DNA of 64,000 nt from Senegalimassilia faecalis (GTDB lineage Bacteria; Actinomycetota; Coriobacteriia; Coriobacteriales; Eggerthellaceae): NCBI RefSeq assembly GCF_004135645.1, contig NZ_SDPW01000001.1, forward strand, positions 744,001 to 808,000. Direction: 5' to 3'. The notes beneath the pieces were generated by a model. The model worked only from the letters and a program-made list of their open reading frames with translations. It was not told the origin of the DNA and made no database searches. The translations under genes were made by a program, and so were the position numbers. This document shows, in pieces, positions 35,901 through 45,030 of this stretch (position 1 is its first letter; every line of letters begins with the position of its first letter).

Positions 35901-36871
35901 AGGTACCACCCTTAACTGTTACATTACCGGCACGCGCAACGATACCGGCACCGTTCGTGATGTTGAACGTACCGCCAGAGACGGTAATCTTGTCTTTCCA
36001 CGGAGCATAGATACCACAGGCGATATAGCCATCGGTAACGATGGCACCGTTGAAGATGCCGCCTTTAATCGTGATTTCGTTGGATTCACCATCACGATCG
36101 GTGCCGTTACCGGCGATTACCGCATTATCGGTAGCGTTAAACGTACCATTTTTAATCTGGATGTAAGATCCGGTTGCTTTGCCCGTGATTACGGCGCCTT
36201 CGCGTCCCTCGTAGGTGCCCGAATTAATGAAGAGTTTGGAATCATCTCCACCAACTGCAACTGCAACGTTTTCCGAAGAAGAAACTTTGCCAGGCTCTTT
36301 GCTTGTCGATCCGCCCGAAAGATACAAAGTACCATTATTCAGTATTGCGGTACCTTTAGACGCAATAGTATGATTCATCAAATTAATGGTGATGCTTTTA
36401 CCCTTAGGAATAACGACCGATTCGGTCAGCGTTACATCCATCGCCAACATCACAGTATTGCCATTTGCTGCCGCGTTAACGGCATCTTGCAGCGTTTTGT
36501 ATCCGTCGCCCTTGCCGCGAATTGTAGCAACAACGGGCTCCTCAATCTCGGTTGCGCCATCTTCTGCTGCAAGCTTCTGAGCCGCAGGCGTCTCAGCTTC
36601 CAGCAGGGATTCGTCGGCATTCTGAGCTGCCGACTCTTGCCCGTTAGCAACTACCTTGCTGGAACCTTCATCTACCGAGTTCGAATCAGCTAGATTCTCA
36701 GAACCCCCCCCCCAGCGTGTTCTCGGCTTGAGGCTGTTCGGCAGCTGCGCCCGATTCAGCACTCGCGTCGCCGTCGCCGGCCCAAGCCGAAACTGGCGCA
36801 TTAAGCGACACGACCATAGTAGCCGCTACCAGCACGGAGAGCGCTTTGTTGCCCAATGATGCCCTAGCCAT
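32941..36871 (-). CDS. large beta-helix surface protein, frameshifted at a poly-G tract
   Basis: Secreted protein of about 1,310 codons once the frame is corrected. Signal peptide [20 protein letters not shown] ending near APVSAWAG. Then many right-handed beta-helix-like repeats with GGTF, GGIF and GGSF strands (about residues 90-900), and an InlB-like repeat ([14 protein letters not shown]) in the C-terminal part. No LPXTG or membrane anchor is present at the end (VIQACE). Ten G at 36704-36713 put the signal peptide out of frame with the body; nine or twelve would restore it. AAGGAAGG precedes the start. A phase-variable adhesin in the OFF state is the best reading. Confidence 0.85.
36704..36713 (-). 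repeat. homopolymeric G10 tract, probable phase-variation switch
   Basis: Ten consecutive C on the plus strand (G on the coding strand) lie about 53 codons into the adhesin gene, directly after the signal peptide and a short linker. The tract changes the reading frame between signal peptide and passenger. Confidence 0.8.
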
Positions 36872-37310
36872 CCCGTCACCTTCCTTTCGTTTCCCGACGC
36901 GCCTACGCAGAGCGTTCGCGATGCTTCGTCTTGACAACGCGATACGTGACCAGGTGACCGTCGGCGCAGCTTAAATTCCATATGCAGCTTGCAATGCGGC
37001 GGCACCTTACAGCTGAGACGATTTTATCGTCACCCCCCGCCCAGGTCAACGCAAGCAAAACCACTTGAAGTAAACTTTGGATTAAACGAACTTACCGATT
37101 GTCACCAGCGAATACACTTTTGCAACCAACGACATTCAACTGGTTTAGCCCCGCCGACATCATTACCACCTGAGCATCTAGCTCGACTGCGCCAACCAAC
37201 CCTTTTTCATCAATCAAGCGAAGCACAGTGGAGCTCGAGCACGCTCCGCGAAAACCGCCACGAACGCTTAGAGGCTCGCACCGTCGCGCATCCAGCCCTT
37301 CCTCCACCTG
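36872..37310. other. intergenic region upstream of the adhesin gene
   Basis: About 440 nt between the adhesin start and the DUF4143 remnant. A minus-strand frame opposite 37083-37260 reads partly protein-like (VLRLIDEKGLVGAVELDA) but has no start or ribosome binding site. Probably gene debris plus the adhesin promoter, which I cannot pin down. Confidence 0.4.
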
Positions 37311-37475
37311 TTCGGTATATTGAACAAATACGTACCGAATCTGTTCAATATACCGAGCGGATTCGACGCTGCATCTGCCCATCGTCACGAAAGAGGAAGA
37401 ACGCGCCATCGAAGAGGACGGCAAGCGCACCGAAGTCAAACCCGCCTGGAAACTCCTGTTGCCAATCCGGGATAG
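37311..37475 (+). pseudogene. deletion remnant of a second DUF4143 ATPase gene with its operators
   Basis: Two palindromes (GTATAT and ATATAC centres at 37315 and 37348, again 33 bp apart) match operators of the 24.4-kb gene. They are followed almost immediately by PIVTKEEERAIEEDGKRTEV-KPAWKLLL, which aligns with the C-terminus of the intact protein. Promoter and last 30 codons are thus joined by a deletion of about 1.2 kb. Confidence 0.8.
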
Positions 37476-37494
37476 CATCTCCTGGATTGGCAAC
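37458..37494. terminator. hairpin at the end of the DUF4143 remnant
   Basis: GTTGCCAATCC and GGATTGGCAAC form a perfect 11-bp stem over the last codons of the remnant, probably its old terminator or part of the insertion junction. Confidence 0.45.
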
Positions 37495-37572
37495 ACCTTC
37501 TTGGACACTTTTCTTAGATAGTCAGCCCCGCCAATCTGAACTCGACCGGGCTCATGTAGCCGAGCATCGAGG
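37495..37572 (-). mobile_element. 3' end of an IS3-family insertion sequence
   Basis: On the minus strand the frame [18 protein letters not shown] then stop (37514-37516) is the characteristic C-terminus of IS3-type OrfB transposase (usual form RRHSxLGYxSPxEFE). An IS-end-like TGGACACTTTTCTTAG lies next to it. The rest of the IS is missing; the fragment ends exactly where the 146-bp element begins. Confidence 0.7.
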
Positions 37573-37718
37573 GGACACTTCGGGGACGTAGCGTTATCTG
37601 TCCGGGGTTCCCCGTCGCGAAGCGATGTCAGCCGTCCAAGTGGCAGCGGGGAGCCCGCCTAATCCGCACTTCCCCGCGACCGCAATCCGGACAGATAACG
37701 CTACGTCCCCATGTGTCC
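37573..37718. mobile_element. 146-bp MITE-like element, copy 2
   Basis: Same length, inverted ends and interior as the copy at 26845-26990. After its right end an additional half-copy of the terminal sequence (GGACAGATAGCGCTACGTCC) and short CGAAGCGTCC repeats follow to about 37775. Confidence 0.75.
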
Positions 37719-37865
37719 GGACAGATAGCGCTACGTCCCCGAAGCGTCCCCCAAGTGTCCGCGACCCGAAGCGTCCGACCGCTGAAGCCATCGAGGCATG
37801 CGCTGCCATTGCGGCCTTCGCAATGCGTTATGCTAATGAGTAAGCATGTACGAAAGGAGGGCCTT

Positions 37866-38312
37866 ATGCGGGCTTTGGTGCAGCGCGTGACGCATGCGCA
37901 GGTGGATATCGATGGCGAAACGGTGGGCTCGTGCGAGCGCGGGTACCTGGTCCTGCTGGGCGTGGGCGCGGACGACGGCCCCGAGCAGATCGAGCGGCTG
38001 TGGGGCAAGATCTTCAAGCTGCGTATCTTCGAGGATGAGAACGGCAAGACGAACCGCTCGCTTGCCGACGTGGACGGCCAGGTGCTCATCGTTTCGCAGT
38101 TCACCCTGTACGCCAACTGCAAGAAAGGCAACCGCCCCTCGTTCACGAACGCCGGCGCGCCCGATGCGGCCGAGCGCCTCTACGAGCAGTTCGTAGCCCG
38201 CGCCCGTCAAGACGTGCCGCACGTGGAAACCGGCCGCTTCGGCGCCATGATGCAGGTCAGTCTCGTAAACGACGGCCCCTTCACCATCTGGCTTGACACC
38301 GACGAGTTATAA
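37866..38312 (+). CDS. dtd: D-aminoacyl-tRNA deacylase
   Basis: Cytoplasmic proofreading enzyme that hydrolyses D-aminoacyl-tRNA; 148 residues, standard length. It starts [20 protein letters not shown], has the active-site [18 protein letters not shown] and the C-terminal GxP-type loop [13 protein letters not shown] with [25 protein letters not shown] precedes the ATG. It is a monocistronic gene on the plus strand, followed by repeats and convergent with the glutamine synthetase gene. Confidence 0.96.
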   Translation: MRALVQRVTHAQVDIDGETVGSCERGYLVLLGVGADDGPEQIERLWGKIFKLRIFEDENGKTNRSLADVDGQVLIVSQFTLYANCKKGNRPSFTNAGAPDAAERLYEQFVARARQDVPHVETGRFGAMMQVSLVNDGPFTIWLDTDEL

Positions 38313-38321
38313 GGTTTCGCC

Positions 38322-38354
38322 AACCTGACAAGGGGACAGGTCGTTTGTCAGGTT
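38322..38354. repeat. REP-like palindrome, variant copy
   Basis: AACCTGACA ... TGTCAGGTT with an inner GGGGACAGG-like core. It has the same architecture as the elements at 21477 and 45738 but different outer arms, changed on both sides. Confidence 0.6.
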
Positions 38355-38395
38355 AAGGCCCGATTGACAAGCACCCTCTCCTAGCTTTTTTTTCG

Positions 38396-38453
38396 AATTT
38401 GGTGACGCGCTTCGCGCTATTTTATTTGGATCGAGCTTTCGCTCGACCCTACG
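38396..38453. repeat. palindromic intergenic repeat, copy 2
   Basis: 58 bp related to 23749-23806: identical GGTGACGCGCTTCGCGCT and a hairpin with loop TTTC whose arms differ between copies but stay complementary (TCGAGC/GCTCGA here). It is again between convergent genes. Confidence 0.7.
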
Positions 38454-38535
38454 GTTCAATATGCATCCGAACCCAAACCCGCCTGTTGAATAGGGCGTCA
38501 AGACCGTTTTGCCCCCTTTTCAACCCCATACGTAA

Positions 38536-38562
38536 AAGAAGCCGCCCAATGGGCGGCTTCTT
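38536..38562 (-). terminator. terminator of the glutamine synthetase gene
   Basis: AAGAAGCCGCCC-AAT-GGGCGGCTTCTT is a perfect stem followed on the minus strand by TTTT. It lies just past the stop. Confidence 0.9.
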
Positions 38563-38588
38563 CAAATCCCGGATGTTTTCCCGCTCGA

Positions 38589-40697
38589 CTAACAGTAGAA
38601 CAGGATGTCGTTGTAGGTGGGCACGGGCCACAGGTCGTGCGCTACCACGCACTCCATGGCGTCGACGCCGGCACGCAGGCGTTCCATCTTCGGCACGATC
38701 TCGTGCGCGTACTTGTTCGCCTTCTCCTGCTCGTCGGCGATGGCGCGCGCCTCAAGGTGCGCCTCATGCAGGTCGTTCAGCGCGGCGTTGATCTCCTTAA
38801 TGCCGTCGGTGACCTTCTTCAGCAGCTCGTCCTGCACAGACGTGTCGATGCCTGCGGCGGCGGACTTCAGCTCGTTGATCTCGTTCGCAACCAGCGTGGC
38901 GTACTTGTTGATGGCCGGCAGGTACGTACGGCGCGTCATGCGCTTCATGGTGCGCACTTCGATGTTCATAAGCTTGGTGTACTTCTCAAGCTTCACCTCG
39001 TAGCGGCTGCGCACCTCCACCTCGGACAGCACGTTGAACTCTTCGAACAGCTTGATGCTTTCGGGCGCAACGTACGCCGGCAGCGCATCGGCCGTGGTGC
39101 GGTTGTTGGCCAGGCCGCGGCGCTCGGCCTCGGCGGGCCACTCGTCGGAGTAACCGTTGCCGTTGAAGATGATGCGCTGGTGCTTCTTCAGCGTCTCCTT
39201 GATGTAGGCGATGGCGGCAGACTCGAACTCCTCGCCCGTCTTGCCCTCCATGGCGTCGGCGAAGTCCTTCAGCGACTTGGCCATGGCCGTGTTCAGCACC
39301 ATGTTGCAGTCGGCCAAGTTCACCGCCGAGCCCGGCATGCGGAACTCGAACTTGTTGCCCGTGAAGGCGAAGGGGCTGGTGCGGTTGCGGTCCGTGTTGT
39401 CCTTCAGGAAGTTCGGCAGCACCGAAACGCCCAGGTCAACGGCAACCTTTTCCGCAGACGTGTACTCGTGGTCGTCCACAAGCGCGTCCACGATGGCGCC
39501 CAGCTCGTCGCCCAGGAAGATGGACACGATCGCCGGCGGGGCCTCGTTGGCGCCCAAGCGGTGATCGTTACCAGCCGACGCGACGGTCATGCGCAGCAAC
39601 TCCTGGTAGTCGTCGACCGCCTGGATGACGCCCGTCAGGAACACCAGGAAGCGCAGGTTGTCCATGGGCGTTTCGCCAGGGTCAAGGAAGTTCGTCTTGC
39701 CGGCGGAAATGGACCAGTTGTTGTGCTTGCCCGAACCGTTGATGCCATCGAACGGCTTCTCGTGCTGCAAGCACACCAAGCCGTGATGGCTGGCCAGCAG
39801 GCGCATCTTTTCCATGGTCAGCAGGTTCTCGTCGATGGCGCGGTTTGCGTTCGTGAACAGCGGCGCCAGCTCGTGCTGCGCGGGGGCAACCTCGTTGTGC
39901 TTGGTCTTCGCCGACACGCCCAGCTTCCACAGCTCGCTGTCCAGCTCCTTCATGAACTCGTTGACGGTGGGGCGGATGGCGCCGAAGTAATGTTCCTCAA
40001 GCTCCTGGCCCTTCAACGGGGAGTAGCCGAACAGCGTGCGGCCCGTCATGATGAGGTCGGAGCGCTTCGCGTAGTCCTTCTCGCTGATCAGGAAGTACTC
40101 CTGCTCGGCGCCGACGGTGGGGATCACGCGATCGACATGCTCGCCGAACAGCGCCAGCACGCGCTTGGCCTGCTCGTCGATAGCGCTCATGGAGCGCAGC
40201 AGCGGGGTTTTCTTGTCAAGCGCCTCGCCGGTATAGCTGCAGAACGCGGTGGGGATGCACAGCACCTCGTCCTTGATGAACGCGTAGCTGGTGGGGTCCC
40301 AGGCAGTGTAGCCGCGGGCCTCGAACGTGGCGCGCAGGCCGCCGGACGGGAAGCTGGAGGCATCGGGCTCGCCCTGGATGAGCTCCTTGCCCGAGAAGCT
40401 CATGATGGCGCGGCCGTCGCCGGTGGGATCCAGGAAGCTGTCGTGCTTCTCGGACGTGATGCCGGACAGCGGCTGGAACCAATGCGTGTAGTGCGTGGCG
40501 CCCTTCTCGATTGCCCATTCCTTCATGGCGTGGGCAACCACATTGGCCACCTCGAGGTTCAGAGGCTCACCCTTCTGGATGGTCTTCATCAGGTCTTTGT
40601 ACGTTGCAGATGGCAGCCGCTCCTGCATCGTGTGCTCGTTGAACACCATCGAGCCGTAGATCTCAGGAATTTTCGACATAGGCGTGAGCTCCTTCAT
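38589..40697 (-). CDS. glnN: glutamine synthetase type III
   Basis: ATP-dependent ammonium assimilation, glutamate + NH4 to glutamine, cytoplasmic. About 702 residues, the GSIII length, beginning near [20 protein letters not shown]. Active-site segments include [36 protein letters not shown] and [20 protein letters not shown]. Two starts are possible: this ATG with GAAAGG upstream, or the ATG at 40679 with AAGGAG upstream, which fits the family N-terminus better. It is a single-gene transcript with its own terminator. Confidence 0.96.
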   Translation of the reverse strand: MKELTPMSKIPEIYGSMVFNEHTMQERLPSATYKDLMKTIQKGEPLNLEVANVVAHAMKEWAIEKGATHYTHWFQPLSGITSEKHDSFLDPTGDGRAIMSFSGKELIQGEPDASSFPSGGLRATFEARGYTAWDPTSYAFIKDEVLCIPTAFCSYTGEALDKKTPLLRSMSAIDEQAKRVLALFGEHVDRVIPTVGAEQEYFLISEKDYAKRSDLIMTGRTLFGYSPLKGQELEEHYFGAIRPTVNEFMKELDSELWKLGVSAKTKHNEVAPAQHELAPLFTNANRAIDENLLTMEKMRLLASHHGLVCLQHEKPFDGINGSGKHNNWSISAGKTNFLDPGETPMDNLRFLVFLTGVIQAVDDYQELLRMTVASAGNDHRLGANEAPPAIVSIFLGDELGAIVDALVDDHEYTSAEKVAVDLGVSVLPNFLKDNTDRNRTSPFAFTGNKFEFRMPGSAVNLADCNMVLNTAMAKSLKDFADAMEGKTGEEFESAAIAYIKETLKKHQRIIFNGNGYSDEWPAEAERRGLANNRTTADALPAYVAPESIKLFEEFNVLSEVEVRSRYEVKLEKYTKLMNIEVRTMKRMTRRTYLPAINKYATLVANEINELKSAAAGIDTSVQDELLKKVTDGIKEINAALNDLHEAHLEARAIADEQEKANKYAHEIVPKMERLRAGVDAMECVVAHDLWPVPTYNDILFYC

Positions 40698-40975
40698 AGT
40701 TACCTTTCAGACGCGTGCTTCCCTCGAGACTGCTTACGGGTAAGCGGATTTGCCAATTCTCGTAGCTTAGCATCTTGAGCAGACAAGCTGCACGTCAACT
40801 TGCTATAACTTACGGTACCGGCGCTATGTTTCCGGTAGTTTTCAGGGGCGGTAACGTTTCGTTACGCGCGCGGCGTGAAGCCCGTCGCCGCCAACCACTC
40901 CAAGATTCCCCAACGGCAATCAATGCGTAGCCCCGAACAACCGCATATCACAACAAGCGGTAGCATATCTTGCCG

Positions 40976-41113
40976 AAAATCGCTCATGTATGTGATTTAA
41001 TTTGCCGGCCCGAGCAAACAGCCACTTGCTGCTTGCATATGCCCAGGTCACAGCAGTCTGCAACCGATGGGCACTTGGCATGTCACCAGCAAATCACATA
41101 CATGAGCGATTTT
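40976..41113. repeat. 138-bp element with perfect 23-bp inverted ends
   Basis: AAAATCGCTCATGTATGTG... at the left end is repeated as its exact complement at 41091-41113 with a 92-nt interior and no credible frame. It lies in the roughly 650-nt gap between the glutamine synthetase start and the rpsI stop; apart from the rpsI terminator I see nothing else there. Confidence 0.7.
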
Positions 41114-41274
41114 TAATCCGAAACACGCTACTTGCAGCGCATACCGACAACAAATCACCCAATTCCAGTTCGTTGAGGAGCCTTCCTGCCCGCCTTACGC
41201 TCGCCTACCACAGCAAAGTCGCCATTGCGAGGTTCCGCCGCAAGGCTCACCTCGCACTCCTCCTCAAAAACGCG

Positions 41275-41308
41275 GAAAGCCCGCTTCGCAAATGCGGAAC
41301 GGGCTTTC
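41275..41308 (-). terminator. terminator of the rplM-rpsI operon
   Basis: GAAAGCCCG...CGGGCTTTC stem with a T5 tract on the minus strand, about 45 nt past the rpsI stop. Confidence 0.85.
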
Positions 41309-41350
41309 GTGGCTTGCACGGCTGCGTAAACGCAACCGAAAGGTGCAAAC

Positions 41351-41743
41351 TTAGCGCTTGCTGAACTGCGGGCGCTTGCGGGCCTTCTTCAGACCGTACT
41401 TCTTGCGCTCGACCATACGAGCGTCGCGCGTCAGGAAGCCAGCCTTCTTCAGCTCGGCGCGGTAGTCGCCAGCTGCCAGCAGGGCGCGGGAGATGCCGTG
41501 ACGCAGAGCGCCGGCCTGACCCGAGATGCCACCGCCGTCGATGCGGGCGAGCACGTCGAAGTGATCCACAGTATCCGTGACCTTGAACGGGGTCTTGGCA
41601 TAGTCGAGCAGGGCCTCGCGGCCGAAGTACTCTTTGCCGTCACGACCGTTGACAGTCACCTTGCCGGTGCCGGGAACGAGACGCACGCGAGCGACAGCGT
41701 TCTTACGACGACCAGTGCCGTAGTACAATGCTTCATTCGCCAT
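41351..41743 (-). CDS. rpsI: 30S ribosomal protein S9
   Basis: Small-subunit protein whose C-terminal tail reaches the P-site tRNA. 130 residues: [40 protein letters not shown], ending [12 protein letters not shown], the invariant S9 tail. It starts 3 nt after the rplM stop, the usual L13-S9 operon. Confidence 0.98.
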   Translation of the reverse strand: MANEALYYGTGRRKNAVARVRLVPGTGKVTVNGRDGKEYFGREALLDYAKTPFKVTDTVDHFDVLARIDGGGISGQAGALRHGISRALLAAGDYRAELKKAGFLTRDARMVERKKYGLKKARKRPQFSKR

Positions 41744-41746
41744 GGG

Positions 41747-42181
41747 TTAGTCCTCCATCTTGATCTCGACCGGCTTCTGAGCCATATGCGGGTGCTCAGC
41801 ACCAGCGTACACCTTGAGCTTCATGCCCTGTGCACGGCCCAGCGTGTTCTTCGGCAGCATGCCCTTGACGGCATGCTCGATGACGCGCTCGGGATGCTTG
41901 GCCATGGCCTCGGCGAAGGTCTCAGACTTCAGTCCGCCCGGATGACCGGAGTGGCGATAGTAGCGCTTGTTCAGTTCCTTCGAACCGGTCACGCGAACCT
42001 TGTCCGCGTTGATGATGATCACGAAGTCACCGGTGTCCACATGCGGCGTGTACTGCGGCTTGTGCTTGCCCTTCAGAATGGTAGCAGCCTTGGTAGCCAG
42101 ACGACCGAGAACCTGGTCCTCAGCGTCGATGATGTACCATTTGCGCTCAACTTCATGGGGCTTAGCGTGATACGTCTTCAC
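41747..42181 (-). CDS. rplM: 50S ribosomal protein L13
   Basis: Early-assembling large-subunit protein, 144 residues: [36 protein letters not shown] and the family signature [20 protein letters not shown]. First gene of the rplM-rpsI operon. Confidence 0.98.
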   Translation of the reverse strand: MKTYHAKPHEVERKWYIIDAEDQVLGRLATKAATILKGKHKPQYTPHVDTGDFVIIINADKVRVTGSKELNKRYYRHSGHPGGLKSETFAEAMAKHPERVIEHAVKGMLPKNTLGRAQGMKLKVYAGAEHPHMAQKPVEIKMED

Positions 42182-42805
42182 TTTTTTTCCTCCATGTCCT
42201 TCCTGTTACGCTGTGCGACCACAGCGCACAGGGTGTCGTTTTTCAAAAGTGCAGGTCTGTTGGCCGCCGGTTTCCTACGCCAGCACGCCGGGCCAGGGTC
42301 TGGACACCCCATCCAGTGGCGCTGCCTCCACCCTACGTTTACGGGGCTTTTGAAAGCGAACTTTTGTAGTCTACGGGTTTTGGCGCGAGCAAGTCAATGG
42401 GCCACGAATGCTCAACTGGGGAAATCCCGTGATTTTCACACGGATTGCACAGGTCCCGAGCGCGCGTTTACGCAAACTGCAACAGGCAGACGGGCGTGCC
42501 GGTTATCGCCCCATCCTTGCGCGCGCTTTCGCATAGACGAGGAGCCCGACACCAACGCGAGAGGCGCATTTCGCGGCAAATTCATCGAGCAGGAACGCGT
42601 CTAATTTCTGACGGTTTCGCTTTCCGCGCTTACTCTAGGGACTGCCCGTCTCGCGTCTTGCGCAATCCCTCGGGGCGATAACTTGCTTTCTGGTTTGCCA
42701 ATAGCCCGGCTTTCGGATGCTTTGATATCATGGTGCCAACGGTATTTCGCGCTCGGCAAACGGCAAACCGCCCGAACGTGCATATATAGAAAGGAAGCAT
42801 ACGTC
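42182..42805. other. divergent promoter region of rplM and metA
   Basis: About 620 nt without a supportable gene. It must hold the rplM promoter and leader on the minus strand and the metA promoter on the plus strand. I see no SAM-I-type riboswitch core and no tRNA. A short hairpin GCGCTGTGG/CCACAGCGC-like lies near 42210-42230. Confidence 0.4.
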
Positions 42806-43732
42806 ATGCCTATCCGCATCCCCGACCAGCTGCCTGCAACCGAGCAGCTTGAAAGCGAGAACATCTTCGTGATGACGGAGCATCGCGCCATGCACCAGGA
42901 CATTCGTCCGCTGCGCGTGCTGCTGCTCAACCTTATGCCGAAGAAAATCGAGACGGAAACGCAGATCATGCGCAAGCTGTCCAACACGCCGCTGCAGATT
43001 GAAGTGGAGCTGCTGCACACCATCAGCCATGAGTCGAAAAACGTGTCGCAAGAGCACCTGAAAACGTTCTACCGCACGTTTGACCAGGTGAAAGACAACC
43101 GCTATGACGGCATGATCATCACGGGCGCGCCCGTTGAGCTGCACGAGTTCGAAGACGTGGACTACTGGGACGAGCTGTGCCGCATCATGAAGTGGTCCAC
43201 CACGAATGTGCACTCTACACTGCACATTTGCTGGGGCGCACAGGCGGGCATCTTCTACCACTACGGCATCCAGAAGCACGAGCTGCCGAAGAAGCTGTCC
43301 GGCGTGTTCAACCACGACGTGCTGAAGCCCTCCAGCCCGCTGGTGCGCGGCTTCGACGACAAGTTCTGGGCGCCGCATTCGCGCCACACCACCGTCGACG
43401 CCGCCGACATCGAGGCCGATCCGCGCCTTGAGATCGTGGCGCAGTCCGACGAGGCCGGCGTGTACATCGCGAAGAGCATCGACAGCCGTCACTTCTTCGT
43501 GTTCGGCCACCCCGAGTACGACACCGACACGCTTCGCAACGAGTACAACCGCGACGTGAACAACGGCCTTGACGTGCCCGTTCCCGCGCACTACTTCCCC
43601 AGCGACGACCCCACGCAAGAGCCGGTCAGCACGTGGCGCGCGCACGCGCAGCTGCTGTACACGAACTGGCTGAACTACTACGTGTACCAGACCACGCCCT
43701 ACGACCTGGACAGCCTCGGCGACGCCGAGTAG
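42806..43732 (+). CDS. metA: homoserine O-acyltransferase MetA (acetyl-CoA type by key residue)
   Basis: Activates homoserine for methionine synthesis; 308 residues. Catalytic Cys in [16 protein letters not shown], His in [12 protein letters not shown], and the N-terminal [13 protein letters not shown]. In [17 protein letters not shown] the position that is Gly in the E. coli succinyltransferase is Glu, the residue associated with acetyl-CoA use in Bacillus MetA, so homoserine acetyltransferase is more likely. AAAGGAAG precedes the ATG. It stands alone with a downstream terminator. Confidence 0.93.
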   Translation: MPIRIPDQLPATEQLESENIFVMTEHRAMHQDIRPLRVLLLNLMPKKIETETQIMRKLSNTPLQIEVELLHTISHESKNVSQEHLKTFYRTFDQVKDNRYDGMIITGAPVELHEFEDVDYWDELCRIMKWSTTNVHSTLHICWGAQAGIFYHYGIQKHELPKKLSGVFNHDVLKPSSPLVRGFDDKFWAPHSRHTTVDAADIEADPRLEIVAQSDEAGVYIAKSIDSRHFFVFGHPEYDTDTLRNEYNRDVNNGLDVPVPAHYFPSDDPTQEPVSTWRAHAQLLYTNWLNYYVYQTTPYDLDSLGDAE

Positions 43733-43880
43733 CAATGCGGCAGGGGGGGCGCCGGCTATGCTCGAAGCGCTGAAGACCGAATGAGCGCCGGCATTCAACG
43801 AGTGCGGAAGAGGAAGCGCGCCAAACTCGTGCCGAAACAGCCGGCAACGGCTTGACGCCGTAGGTTGCCCCAACCGATTG

Positions 43881-43912
43881 GCAGGGCCCCACGCCGTGGT
43901 GCGGGGCCCTGC
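43881..43912 (+). terminator. hairpin downstream of metA
   Basis: GCAGGGCCCC and GGGGCCCTGC pair around a 12-nt loop that itself contains CGCC/GTGC pairing. It is about 150 nt past the metA stop and before the next small gene. Confidence 0.6.
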
Positions 43913-43970
43913 CTGCGCTTAGATGAGATAATGCTTCCGGACTAAAAACGGGAAGGAGACGAGCAGCCCC

Positions 43971-44183
43971 ATGGCGAAGTATTACACGCTGAAACCGCAG
44001 GTCACGCCTTTGCCGAAAGCTGATGATGCGAAGGACTCGGCTGCGAAGACGGCGAAGGACGGTGAGCAGCCCAAAGACGATCCGTTCATTCGCGCCGAGG
44101 CCGAAGACGACGACGGGTACGACCCTTATTCGGACCGTCCGCCCACGCCCGAGCCGCAGTTTCAAGCGAACCCTTGGGATTAG
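43971..44183 (+). CDS. small acidic, Pro-rich protein of unknown function
   Basis: A 70-residue hydrophilic protein: MAKYYTLKPQVTPLPKADDA, then Lys/Asp-rich sequence and a C-terminal DDGYDPYSDRPPTPEPQ. No membrane segment, no cysteines; probably disordered. It has a ribosome binding site GGAAGGAG about 13 nt upstream and its own terminator, which support it as real. No family recognised. Confidence 0.7.
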   Translation: MAKYYTLKPQVTPLPKADDAKDSAAKTAKDGEQPKDDPFIRAEAEDDDGYDPYSDRPPTPEPQFQANPWD

Positions 44184-44187
44184 AAGA

Positions 44188-44228
44188 CCGCCCGCGCTGG
44201 AGAATCCAACGCGGGCGGTTTGTTTTGG
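44188..44228 (+). terminator. intrinsic terminator of the small acidic protein gene
   Basis: ACCGCCCGCG and CGCGGGCGGT form a perfect stem followed by TTTGTTTT, 5 nt past the stop. Confidence 0.9.
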
Positions 44229-44255
44229 AGAGCGGTACGCCGCGACCGATGGCTT

Positions 44256-44957
44256 TTACTTTTCCGCTGCGCCCAGGAACAGAGGGCTTTCGTTCCAGGT
44301 CAGGAAGTCTTCGAGTTTGAGGTCCTCGAAAGTTTTGACAGCGTGTTCGGCGCCGGCCTGCATTGCCTCCCACGTGCCGGCGTCGTCGCTATCGTACACG
44401 CCGAGCGTGCGGTAGCCCGCGTTGCGCAGCGTGTCGATGGCATACGCGGAATCCTCCACGCCCCAAGTGGTTTCCTTCGGCGTGCCCATGATTTCGCGCG
44501 CGCGGTCCCACACATCGGGCTGGCGCTTCGTGGAATGCACGTCCTCCACCGACAGCACGCGGTCGAGCAGCGGCGCGAACCCGCAGCGCTGCATGCCCGC
44601 CATCAGGTACGGCTTCGGGCTTGACGACGCCACGGTCAGGTGCGCCCCCGCCTCGGCAAGCGCGCGAGCGAACTCAAGCGCGCCCGGCCGCGCTTCGGCG
44701 CGGTTGCGATAGAAGTCGAGCATGTACTCGTCGATCGTACGCACCACGTCGCGGTCGTCTTCGCCCAAGCCGAAGTGCTCGTGGAAATACGCGCCGCATT
44801 CGGGAATGCTCATAGGCGCAAGCGCGGCGATATCGTCGGCAGTCAGTTCGCCACCTGCGCGTTTTGCCAGGTCATATTGCAACTCATGCCACACACCCAT
44901 CGAATCGAGCAACGTTCCGTCGCAATCGAAGATCACGCCGATATTCGAAGCATCCAT
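44256..44957 (-). CDS. HAD-superfamily phosphatase
   Basis: A 233-residue phosphoglycolate-phosphatase-like hydrolase: motif I GVIFDCDGTLLDS near the N-terminus, motif II VASSSPK, motif III lysine in STKRQPDVWDRA and motif IV VEDSAYAIDTLRNAG. The helical cap lies between motifs I and II. The substrate is unknown. It is separated from pyrE by 73 nt on the same strand and may share its transcript. Confidence 0.9.
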   Translation of the reverse strand: MDASNIGVIFDCDGTLLDSMGVWHELQYDLAKRAGGELTADDIAALAPMSIPECGAYFHEHFGLGEDDRDVVRTIDEYMLDFYRNRAEARPGALEFARALAEAGAHLTVASSSPKPYLMAGMQRCGFAPLLDRVLSVEDVHSTKRQPDVWDRAREIMGTPKETTWGVEDSAYAIDTLRNAGYRTLGVYDSDDAGTWEAMQAGAEHAVKTFEDLKLEDFLTWNESPLFLGAAEK

Positions 44958-45030
44958 ATTTGTCTCCTTATTACGGAAAAGGCGGGCTTATGCTGCCCGC
45001 CCCCCGAAAACTTGAGTTATGCCCGCGCGG

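Noticed and set aside
42600-42805. SAM riboswitch upstream of metA
   Set aside because: No SAM-I, SAM-II or SAM-IV core sequences could be found in the leader.
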